From positions 1-64,000 of the forward strand of contig JABMLP010000026.1 in assembly GCA_013176395.1 (NCBI GenBank): a stretch of 64,000 nt of DNA, read 5' to 3'. Positions 22,880 to 33,200 of this stretch are shown here, piece after piece. The notes under the pieces were generated by a model that saw only the letters and a list, made by a program, of their open reading frames with translations, was not told the origin of the DNA and ran no database searches. The translations under genes and the position numbers were made by a program. The number at the start of each line of letters is the position of its first letter. The stretch's first letter is position 1. Origin of the DNA: Venturia oleaginea (Eukaryota; Ascomycota; Dothideomycetes; Venturiales; Venturiaceae).

Positions 22880-23538
22880 CAGGAGCGATGTAGAGTTTGT
22901 TCGAGGCCAGATGTTCACGATAGTCTGAGTGAAGACAACACAGATTTGCACATGCCCGGAATTCGGAATTGGCCTATAGGCACGAAGTCAAGAGTAAGGG
23001 AATACACAAGTGGGGCCTTTCGGGTGTTGTAAATCCATTGCCTGAACAGGTAAATGAGATAGGGTTTTCGCGTTCTTGATAGGAGGTATGGATAAAACTC
23101 GGCGGGGATGTTGCTTTGGAAGCTCAACATGTGTATGCCCTCAGTGGCATTCCACGAGGAGATTCCCTAAAATGATGGATGTTGTGTGGTGGATCTCTTC
23201 ACCGACGGCCGACGCGGCGCGCTATTCAAACCTCCTTCGCTCCATGCTAAAGCCACCATCGGGACGTCTTATCGAATTGAGATTAAGGCCCCAAATCTAC
23301 GACGGACTTGAACGCCGAAGACATCCAACAATGCCGGACTTCACTGCGCTATCAGAGCCCGGAACCAAGCATGCGATGTAAGTAAAAAAATTCGAATTCG
23401 ACATACCGATAACATGATCGGCAGCATCTAGTTCTCTTCAGGTTAGCAGTATGGAATCTCGAGGCATGTCATGTATAAACGACATCCTCAGCAATATTCT
23501 TGTGCCCATGGGATTCAGGAACTCGTACCAATTTGAAC
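22880..23538. promoter_or_regulatory. shared upstream region of the oxidase pseudogene and the permease
   Basis: About 650 bp between divergent starts. A first small exon of the oxidase probably lies at the left end but I cannot place it. No clear operator recognised. Confidence 0.35.
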
Positions 23539-25291
23539 ATGACCGGAACTGACAAAAAGTCGGATTACAACGCCTCGACGAGCCCAGATGTCGAGGATAT
23601 ATCGGAAGGATCAACAGTACTAATCGGAGAATCATCGTCCAACGATGGAGAATACCACCGAAGTATTTCTGCGAGACAGATGCATGTCAGTCAACCACTT
23701 CAGTGACCAACATGCATCATAGAAACTGATAGCTTCTCCAGGTCATCTCCCTCGGCGGTCAAATCGGTGCAGGTCTCTTCATTTCCAGTGGCAAAAATCT
23801 GAGAGATGGAGGTCCTGCCTCGCTATTCCTGGCCTTCTTTGTCGTTTGCACCTGCGTCTTCGCTGTCCTCCAGACCGTGTGCGAGATGACAATCTCATTC
23901 CCAACATCTGGAAACTTCATCGACTACGCTGACAAGTTCGTGGATCCTGCTCTCGCTTTCGCTGCAGGCTTCTCCATGTGGCTGGGATGGACGGCCATTA
24001 TTGCTGCCGAAGCAACTTTCTTCTCCGTCGTTGTCAACTATTGGGCCCAGAACAAGATACACGAGGCTGTTTGGCTGACAGTTTTCCTCGTTCTGATGGT
24101 AATCATTTTCAGTCTACCCAGCCAAGTATTCGCTTGGTTCGAGTACTTCACTGCCATCTTGAAATTCGTGGCCTTGCTCATCTTCATGGTTGCCGGACTG
24201 GCCATGGTTCTTGGTGCTGGTCCGAAGGGGTATGTCCGCCATGGAGAAACGTGGCAAAATGGTCTCGCGTTTCGCAATGGATTCAAAGGCTTTGGTAACA
24301 GCATTCTATTGGCAATTTTGGCTATTGGCGACAACACATTCACCGGTTTCCTTGCAGGCGAGTCGAAGAACCCGAGATTTTCCGTCTCCCACGCCGCCTT
24401 TCTGATTCCAATCCGAGTCTCGGTGATGTATCTGGTCTCTATGGTCTTCATCGGTCTCCTCGTCTCCCCGACAGACGAACATCTGTTGGGAGGCTCAGGG
24501 GTGGCTGCATCTCCATTCGTTATTGCACTCAATACTGCCGGAATCAACGGACTTCCAGACTTTCTTAACGTAGTCATCATGCTGGGAGTCGCCGCTATTG
24601 CAGCAGAAAGTCTCTACATCGCTTCACGTATGCTCAGAGCCATGTCTCACCAACGTCTGATACCCGCATGGGTCGCTGGAGTGGACAGTCAAGGTCGTCC
24701 GAGAGCGTCTTTGGCCATCACGACCGTAGTAGCGGTTCTACTGACTTACATAAACCTGACTGGGGGAGGAATCACCGTCTTCAATTGGCTTGGACAGATT
24801 GCTACGACAGGCTACTTCATGGTATGGATCGTTATCGCCATCACTTCGTTCAGATTCCGGGCTGCGTTGAAAGCACAAAATGATCCTCTCTTTCACCAAG
24901 TGTACGCATGGAAATGCAGTTTCTGGCCGCTTCCGCCATATTGGCTGCTCCTCTGTTGCTCGCTATACATGGGCTGTTCCTTATACCTTGCGCTCTTCCC
25001 AATCGTAAGTCTCCGCCCACAACACCCACTGTTCTGATGGCTTCAACGCATTTCTAGGGTGCTGATTCACCAACTGCCGAGTATTTCTTCCAGTACATGT
25101 TCGGAACCATTCTCATCATCTTCACTGGGCTAGGGTACAAAGTAGCATATCGAACAAAGTTGAGAGATCCATCCACGGTGGATCTACAAACTGGTCGGCG
25201 GCCGTTGAGTACAGAGGAAGTCATTGAGCTGGATGAGTATCACGCAAAATCCATGTGGCGAAGATTCTACTCCTTCATTCAGTTGTGGTGA
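23539..25291 (+). CDS. amino-acid permease (APC family, GAP1-like)
   Basis: Three exons (23539-23685, 23742-25004, 25058-25291) with introns of 56 and 53 bp, both phase 0, giving 547 residues. The start is the first ATG in frame (MTGTDKKSDY). After a polar N-terminus of about 50 residues comes the family signature: HVISLGGQIGAGLFISSGKN, with the Gly-rich first membrane segment. About twelve hydrophobic segments follow, including SFPTSGNFIDYADKFVDPAL, GDNTFTGFLAGESKNPR and ESLYIASRMLRAMSHQRLIP. The C-terminal cytosolic tail has the expected IELDEYHAKSMWRR. It sits in the plasma membrane and imports amino acids with protons. It is divergent from a related catabolic oxidase that has decayed, and is itself intact. 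Confidence 0.9.
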
Positions 25292-26430
25292 TGTCTATTC
25301 TACTCTTTGACTCACAAAGGCCCAATCAGCATCCAAATATCAATCGAACATTTGGGTTTTAGCGGGTGGGTTATTAGCGCCTACTTCTTATCACCTCCTT
25401 TTGACGAGTTTTGTTCATTTCCTATCATGTTCACAACCCATATACGGCCTTCATTGCATCTAGCAAGAGATCGTGTCGTATGGCCTCGTATATTGGGTGA
25501 CGAGAATCCATCTTTTGCAATCGAAGCTTTGATTCTCTCATTATAAAGATGAGCCACTCCCATTTCATGGCTTTGTTTGATGATTCATTCCCAACCATTA
25601 TACGAGACGACGATAAATCATGTAAGTCTCTACATTCCTCACCACCCCAGGCTGCTTAACCCTTCTCCCCACCCACATGATTCTGTTTCCCCAACATTTG
25701 ATCGAGACTCTATGTGGATGCTTTCATCTCCAAAGGCTGCTGCAATACTCGCGCCAGAGCTCAAGATCATGGGAAAGTCAGCCGAACGACGAATATCTGC
25801 TGCTATAAGGCCACTGTTAAGGGGCGTAAATATCAGTATGATGCGGAGAGGAATGCTTGCATCTTTCATGATTTATTGCAAGCAATGCCTTCCATTGCTT
25901 TCTTCCTTGCTTCCAACTTACTTGGCAAGTTCTTCCGTCTTTTGAAACTCTTTCCATCGACTCTCCGTTGCAAAGATTAATGCTTATACAGCGGTAGTGA
26001 CTTGAAGTCCCTATTGTACAATCTTTCCTGCAACGTTTGGGGCAAATTACAATCTATGATCCGCCGACGAATGATTGGCAGGCCTGTTCATTGTATCGAA
26101 TTTTCCGTTGATGAATTGATGGGCTCGGAATTACAAGGGAAAATGTTGCTGACCATAACCAGTTTGACACGATAATCTTGTTCTCAATTCACCCACCACC
26201 ATCAAATATCGGAACGGTCTTCAATAATAAACCCTTGCATTATGCCTGCTAAAACTTTACCCACAGATTTCCCATGAAATGAACGAAAAGACTACTTACT
26301 GTTACGCTGAACGAGCAAAACAGAGTTATTCGGAAGTAGATTCAACACGAACTTAACGATAGGAGCCGATGAACAGAACGAGTGTCACCCTGTGACTTGA
26401 CTGTATTGACTGCAGAGGTTAAGTACACCG
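25292..26430. other. intergenic, no supported gene
   Basis: About 1.1 kb between the permease and the repeat island. Short frames lack coding features. Sequence turns AT-richer towards 26300. Confidence 0.45.
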
Positions 26431-26444
26431 TTGCATCTGCATGC

Positions 26445-28057
26445 TGATTGATTGATTGATTGATTGATTTTATCCTACTCGGTTGCAGCCGCTTAATCAC
26501 GCAGCTATGTCCGGTTAGGAGGACTTCATCAGACAGCCGACACGTGATAGATTATATAATCCACCGCGCCCCACTTCGCCCCGTTCACTGAAACAAGACC
26601 AGCTGTCCCCTCCGTCCTCCCTCTTTTCCCTTAACCAGTATCTCCAAATGCCCGCTGGCTCTTGTAGATACTGGTTATTCTGCTAGTATATCTGTGCTAT
26701 GTAGACTCAAGAGGCAATGCCTCGTGTTTCGCCATCCTTCTACCTACAGTCTCCCTCTAATGCTCAGCTTGTCTATCTGTTTCGCCTTATCCCTCAAGGC
26801 CAATGGGTTCCCTAAGCATGTTTCTGCTTGTGAAAGTTGCCTTGCACCAGATTCCTATGCGGCGGTGTATTTGGTTGTGTGATGCTGGAGACAATAGTAA
26901 CCATCGTAGTCGTGATTTCGCTGCTTGGGTGTGATACTCCGGGTATGCCCGTGGACGAGGCTGTCTGGTAGCTGCCGTATTGTATGGCGCCGATCGTGCT
27001 ATAGACCTGCCGTCTTATAGTCGGAGCCTATCTGCTGCTAGTCGCTCTCCCTACTTGCTATATCACGCTCCTACTCTTGCCAATGCCATAACTGGGACGC
27101 AACAGTCTGGGGAGAGGCTCAAGGCTACGTCTGCTGGCTTGTAGGGAGGGGATTTGCCGCCAATAAGCTCCTTCTATACGTCCTTACTGCTTACTGTGTT
27201 GCGCACCTACTCTTGCCAATGCCATAACTGGGACGCAACAGTTTGGGGAGAGGCTCAAGGCTCTGGACATCAGCTTGCAGCAGAACGGTTTGCGGAGACG
27301 ATAGTAGATGAGGTTCTCTAGCAGCTGCCGTATCGTGTCGCACCGATTGTGTTGTAGACCTGTCGTCTTATAGTCGGAGCCTATCTGCTGCTAGTCGCTC
27401 TCCCTGCTTGCTATATCGCGCACCTACTCTTGCCAATGCCATAACTGGGACGCAACAGTCTGGGGAGAGGCTCAAGGCTACGTCTGCTAGCTTACAGGGA
27501 GGGGATTTGCCGCCAATAGGCTCCTTCTATGCGTCCTTACTACTTACTGTGTCGCGCACCTACTCTTGCCAATGCCATAACTGGGAGGCAACAGTTTGGG
27601 GAGAGGCTCAAGGCTCTGGGCAACAGCTTGTAGCAGGACGGTTTGCCAAGACGTTGGGAGAGGTTGTCTAGTCGTTGCAGTGGTGTGTGGTGCCGATTGT
27701 TGCGCACCGGGCGTCTGGTGTTTGAGTTGTGTTGAAGGTATTGCCGTTCTAGCAGTGACTCGTCGACTCGGAGCGTTGCAGTGTCATCTGGGGTGATGGA
27801 CTAGCCGGGAGATAGTGACTAGATGGTTGCTGTTGTCTTTGGTGGACGCATCGTTCGTGTAGCTTGCTCATGTATTCGTCTGCTTGCTCTGCCGTGGCCG
27901 CGACGGCGACTCTAGAGATATCTCATCGACGCTGAGGGACGCGCGATGGCCTCTAGAGGCCGGAGCGGCCACTGGCAGAGGTGTTTTGATGATCCTTAGA
28001 TGATACTTCTGTAAATTCCAAAAATTGAGTTCTCGCTGTGTGTGCTGTTTTCCCTGA
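26445..28057 (-). mobile_element. 1.6 kb retroposon-like element, left copy
   Basis: Near-identical in reverse complement to 41209-42809. In its own 5'-3' direction (minus strand) it starts GGGAAAACAGCACACACAGC and ends in a short simple-repeat tail (AATC/ATCA units, 26445-26470). It is flanked by a 14 bp direct repeat TTGCATCTGCATGC at 26431-26444 and 28058-28071, a target duplication of the length made by non-LTR retrotransposition. It carries no reverse transcriptase and no long frame. A short coding-like piece near the 5' end (EISLESPSRP, MSKLHERCVHQRQQ) may be a relic of a LINE first reading frame. It contains an internal tandem duplication. Confidence 0.75.
27057..27660. repeat. internal tandem duplication of about 357 bp in the left retroposon copy
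   Basis: The motif CTCTTGCCAATGCCATAACT recurs at about 27073, 27210, 27430 and 27566, each followed by GGGA(C/G)GCAACAGT and GGGGAGAGGCTCAAGGCT. Spacing gives a 357 bp unit, duplicated, each unit with two diverged half-units about 137 bp apart. The same arrangement exists inverted in the right copy. Confidence 0.85.
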
Positions 28058-28183
28058 TTGCATCTGCATGCATATATATATGCATGTCAATGCATTCCTT
28101 GGCATCTATCACGTGCACTATGCCTGAGGTATCAAGGACTGGCATGCCACTGTTCAACACTCCCACTCATGCCTAGACCTTAG

Positions 28184-28765
28184 CTATACCATTCCCAGTT
28201 GATGTAAGAAGTTCTGGAACTGTTGACCATTCTTTGGCTTAGTCAACCCATCTGCAACCATGTCTGCAGTAGGACAGAACTCCACGATCAATTGGTTCCT
28301 TTCCCTCATTCTTCTGACATTGTTGTATGCGATGTCAATGTGTTTAGATCTCTCATGAGCATGGGAGTCCTTAACCAGGCTGAGACAAGCTTGGTTGTCT
28401 CCCTTCAGAACCATGAGAGGCTCAAAAGCGTTCTTGCCTACCACGTCCGGATGTCCCATTTCCCTCAAGAGCGATGAAAGGAATTGAGCTTGTTTACCAC
28501 CGCTGCTCATTGCCATGTATTCAGCTTCCATCGTAGAGGTTGCTACTGACTTCATCTTCTTGCTCATCCAGGCAACTGGTGCTCCAGCAAGAAAGAACAC
28601 CCATCCTAGGATGGAGACCCTGTCTGCCTTGTCCATAGCGTAATCTGCATCTGAGTATCCCACAAGCCCAGTATGTCCTCCAATGCTGTATTCCAGTCCA
28701 AGATCTGGAAATGACCTGAGGTACCTGGTGTCACGTTTGACCTTGGACTTGACTTGGAAGCATGA
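28184..28765 (-). pseudogene. Ty1/copia polyprotein remnant (RNase H end)
   Basis: A 5'-truncated fragment of a copia-type polyprotein, reading RDTRYLRSFPDLGLEYSIGG then GYSDADYAMDKADRVSILGW. SKKMKSVATSTMEAEYMAMS (RNase H) and DNQACLSLVKDSHAHERSKH (HIDI) follow, with normal stop at 28184. The RT, integrase and protease parts are absent, as similarity ends near 28765. No LTRs could be assigned. Confidence 0.85.
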
Positions 28766-29073
28766 CTTGAATTCTATGGGATGTGCGAAGTTGTAAGGAT
28801 GAGGAGCTAACTAAGAGGTAGAGACGAGTCTAAGTACTTGCGACCAGTCTCGCGCTAGACCTGATCGAGCAGAACCACCACATTTAACTACATTTAACTG
28901 CATTCGAATACTAACATAGTTCGATCATGACAGTACCCCCCAACAAGGCCGAGGCGCAATGGTTCAAACTGAACTATTTGGCGAGGTGACTGACAAACTT
29001 GAAGCATGATCGAATCCTAACCAGGCCTGTACCCGGTTGGTTTTGGTTTTCTTGGATATCTCTGGTGAAATTC
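28766..29073. other. repeat-island spacer
   Basis: No gene. Contains GACAGTACCCCCCAACAAGG near 28927, which looks like retroelement debris (polypyrimidine run), but no family was assigned. Confidence 0.3.
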
Positions 29074-29403
29074 TGTGAGAGTTCAACCCTCAAAGGTGTT
29101 TCGCAAGTGAGAGAAGACTGCTTGTATTTCGAAGTATCTAAGTACAAAGAAGAAAGTGTAGGTACAGGAAGAACAACTTGTATATATAATCTTCCAAGTA
29201 GGAAAAGGACATGCTGTCCTGAGAAGAGAATAGAAAGGAGTAGAAGCGCATGTGAAACGGTCCCTGAATAATCCCTACTAGGCGCACGTGAGAACTATCA
29301 GGAACCTACCAGGAATTGCTAAGAATCCACCTAGGATAAAATAGATATAGGATACCATCCCGTGACAGTATAGGGTGCTTCCTATTGTCTCTCATTGATA
29401 ACA
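29074..29403 (+). repeat. LTR-like repeat, 5' copy of a small relic element
   Basis: About 330 bp that starts TGTGAGAGTTC and ends CATTGATAACA, giving the TG...CA ends of an LTR, just upstream of a gag-like frame. Its first 143 bp recurs at 29960-30102 with few differences. Confidence 0.6.
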
Positions 29404-29422
29404 GGTTTTGAAGTTGTTCAAG

Positions 29423-29959
29423 ATGGAAGAAGAGCAAGGAGAGAATGTCTCTCAATCTCAAGATCGAGCTCAAGCTCTACAAGGGGAAGTAGCAGCTTTG
29501 AAGGATCAAATGGCCGCTCAGAATACTATGATTCAACAACTCCTTGTACAACTCACAACTCCTGCTTCTATTCCTCCTTGTCAAGAAGGAAGTAGCTCAG
29601 TCCAAGAGAGAACTGTCCCCCAGGAGAGGCAGAAATCAATACTTCCTAAGCTTCAAGAGTTTGACGGAAAGCGTTCTGAGTGGGCCCAGTGGTATCAACA
29701 AGCTAAGCTGAAGTTAGAAGTTGATGGAATAGCAGTAGGAGATGAATATCAACAATTCGCTTACATCTTTGCATCCTTACGGGGTTCTGCTGCTCAGGCT
29801 ACCTTAGCCTATGTTCAATCTTCTCCTGAAGAAGATAAAACAGGAAAGCAGCTACTTCAGTATATGGATAACTTCTACGGTGATCCTGTACAGCAACAAA
29901 GAGCCACTGTTAGTCTTACGACTATGAAGCAAAAAGACAAAGAATCCTTCTACTCCTTC
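29423..29959 (+). pseudogene. truncated gag-like fragment
   Basis: From the ATG at 29423. An N-terminal coiled coil (RAQALQGEVAALKDQMAAQN) precedes a fungal retrotransposon gag core (LPKLQEFDGKRSEWAQWYQQ, ASLRGSAAQATLAYV, MKQKDKESFYSF). It runs directly into the second LTR-like copy at 29960, so the rest of gag and all of pol are deleted. The frame stays open through the junction to 30046. Confidence 0.75.
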
Positions 29960-30102
29960 TGTAAGAGTTCAACCCTCAAAGGTGTTTCGCAAGTGAGGGA
30001 AGACAGCTTATATTTCAAGTATCTAAGTACAAAGAAGAAAGTGTAGGTACAGGAAGAACAACTTGTATATATAATCTTCCAAGTAGGAAAAGGACATGCT
30101 GT
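29960..30102 (+). repeat. LTR-like repeat, second copy, cut off by the Ty3/gypsy element
   Basis: Matches the first 143 bp of 29074-29403 (TGTAAGAGTTCAACCCTCAA through AGGACATGCTGT) and stops exactly where the gypsy LTR begins. Confidence 0.75.
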
Positions 30103-30278
30103 TATTACGGGACGGTAGCTGGAAAGACGCAGCATACTCGTAGCCAAAGATTGTTTAGATTCAGTTAAAGAGTGAAGGTATCTACAAACAGAGAACCTCA
30201 ATGAGGTTCTTTCTCTATACTAGGCTCAATCAGGCTTAGGCTCTTAGCCTATACCAACCATGGGCCATGCCCATAACA
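30103..30278 (-). repeat. 3' LTR of the Ty3/gypsy element
   Basis: On the minus strand starts TGTTATGGGCATGGCCCATG and ends ...CCGTCCCGTAATA. Next to it inside the element is the purine-rich tract. Differs from the other LTR by a small change (TTAAAGAGTG versus TTAAGAAGTG). Confidence 0.85.
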
Positions 30279-30290
30279 TTACCCCCCTCC

Positions 30291-33200
30291 TTACCGGGTG
30301 TGCAGGACTAAAGAGGGTGTGGTAGGTGGGATAATCAAACAGACAAACGCCATACATCGCTTCTGCCAGCTTGTAGCAGATTCGAAGGCGCTGGCCACCG
30401 CTACTCGGTTTCTTCGGGCCCCTGTTTGAGCTCCTATATCTTCGCCGACACCGTCGCCCTTGCCATACTCTGCCTCGAAGCGGTCTAAGTCCTCGACTTC
30501 TATGAATAATGAACGTGGCTGCCAATCGGGATCTGCATAGCCTTTCCATTTGATTAATAACTGACGAACCCAGCCTCGCCCAACCCGTTTCTTCTCTGCG
30601 CGAAGTATACGTTCTACTTCAAACTCAGCCTCTGTTTCTTCGGTTTGAGGCACTAATGGTGGCGGCTGGGTATCATCGGATTCTTGTGAGGGCAGTGTGT
30701 CGGTTGCGGCTCGGCGGAGTAGGTCAACGTGGAAACGGTTATGGATACCACTTGGCAGGTCAGCCAGCTCGTATACCATCGGGGAGATCTGGTTCTCGAC
30801 AGTGTATTTGGCTTGCGTCCACGACAGTTTCTTTGATAGCTGCGGAGTATTGATATTCCTAAGGTTCAACCAGACTTTGTCGCCCTTTTTTAACGTTTCG
30901 GCAGCTTGACGTGACCTGTTGGCGTCGTTCTCCATCTTCTGCTGGGACCAGGCCATCGCTGCCTGTGCATATTCTTGTGCCTCTTCTATTCGTTGCACAA
31001 AGGTCTCGGCATCGGCTGTTGGTGAGTTACTGGGTGAGATTCGTTGTACTTTCTGGATTGGTTCCGCATGGTAGCCGTGGGTTAGATAGAATGGACTCAT
31101 CCCTGTGACTGAAGAGTCACGATTGTTCAGTGCTAACATAGCCGTAGGTAGTAGCGTTGGCCAGTCTAGTTGGGAGTATGCGATGAAGGCGCGGAGATAG
31201 CGTAGAACTTCCTGGTTCATACGCTCGGTCGCGCCATCGGTCTGTGGATGAAAGGCTGTAGAGAGTCTCTGCTCAATCTTTGTAAGTTCGCAAAGCTTCC
31301 TCCAAAAACGACCTGTCCAATTGCTGCCTCTGTCCGACGTCAATGCCATGGGAAATCCGTGGTAGCGATAGTGGCATTGTAAGAACCTTTTCGCGCACTC
31401 TTTGGCGCTCATTGTAGTCATAGCCTCCAACGTAACACTTTTGAGGAGGCGATCTGTGATAACCATGAGGTATTTTGGGCCGTTTTCCTCCGCGGGCAAA
31501 TCAGTCATGAAATCGATTGATAGCTCGCTGTGGAAGCGGGCCGGGATTGGAAGTGGTTTCAGAAGACCTCGCTTCTTATCACGCCATATTCCTGTTCTCC
31601 CACATACGTCGCAATTACGTACAAACTGCCGGACTGTCTTGTATTGTTGGGGCCAAAAGAAACTTCTGGATAGAATCGCAAGCGTGCTATCTCTCCCTGG
31701 GTGTCCAGTAACATGGGAATCGTGAGTTTGTTGGACCAGCGTTGTTCGCAGCGGTTCCCAATCTGGTACCCATAGGATCCCTCTTCTCGTGACCGCGCCG
31801 TGGTCGTCTACTTCGCATTCGGGTAGCTGTACCGACAACTTGAGCTCTGGAGGAAAGGAACGTTCGCCAGTAACTATAGCCGTATGAATAGCTTCGTAGG
31901 ATTGGTCCTCTGCTATTGCGCGATCCCAGAGAAGTTGTAACTCTGGTTTCTCGAAAAGATCGCATCCTTTTGCAACTGACCGGTTTTGACCGTACCTAGT
32001 AGTGGACCGGTGTTGACCGTTTTCGGCAGTCAGCTGGTGTCGACCGTCCAGTCCAGTATTTTGCTGGGGCTCCCGTATAACGTCCCATGTACTATTGGAT
32101 GTATTCGGTGTATTGACTGGGCAGATAAGGGCTTGTATTGCGATTGTTTCGGTCGTCCTCTCGGAAAGAGGAGGAAGCCATTCGTCCTTGATCAACTGGG
32201 CCACTCGCCCTTGTAGTCTCTCGTCGTTCTTGTCATGTGGCATATCTTGATGTCTTCTTGATAGTGCGTCTGGTCTTTGCGCTAGTTTTCCGGCGCGAAA
32301 TTCCAGCTGGAATTGGTACTCAGATAGAATTAGCGACCATCTTGCTTGTCTCTCTGACAAACGCTGCGCTGTCATAAAGTAGCGGAGATTCTTGTGATCG
32401 GTAAGGACTTTGAAAGGTGCTGCAACACTGCGTAGTTCTCCTCTCCAGTGTTCAATGGACTTGATTACTGCCAGTAATTCTTTATCGTGGATCTCGTAGT
32501 TACATTCAGCCGCAGTGAGCTTGCGGGAGAAGTATGCTACTGGTCGTAGTTTTCCTTTCATATCCTTCTGCGACAACGTGCCTCCCAGCGCGTAGCCAGA
32601 GCAGTCGCACTCGAGTACCGTATCCAGGTCTGGATTCCAGTGAGCCAGTATTGGGGCGGAGATGAATAGCTCCTTCAAGACTTGAAAGGCGTTCTCATGT
32701 TCTTTGTTCCAGACAAAAGCGACGGCCTTCCGTGTTAACTTGATTAAGGGGTCGGAGAGCTCTGAGAAGTTGTCGATGAAGTCTCGGTAGAAATTTGCAA
32801 AGCCTAGGAAGGAGCGTACGCCTGTGACATTGACTGGAGCCTCCCATTCTTTAATCGCGGCAACTTTCTCTGGGTCGACTTTGATCCCTTCTCCTGCAGT
32901 GATAATGAACCCCAGATATTTGACCTCCTGAACAGCAAACTCGCACTTGCTTAAGTCTAGCCGAAGTCCAGCAGTCTTGAGCTTGGCAAGAATTTGGTTA
33001 ACCTTAACCATGTGATCCAGATAGTCGCCGTCGCTCCATATCAAGACATCGTCCATGTAGGCTGAACAGCAGATATCTAGGGATTCCCGTAGGACTCCGT
33101 TGATGTATCGTTGAAAGCTCGCGGGTGCGCCAGCCAGTCCGAAGGGGGTAACTAGCCATTCGAATAGTCCAAATCGAGTGCGAAAAGCCGTTTTCCACTC

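Noticed and set aside
29074..30102. Possible CRISPR-like or satellite array from the repeated segment
   Set aside because: Only two copies nearly 900 bp apart, with TG...CA ends and gag between them; LTR-like structure explains it.
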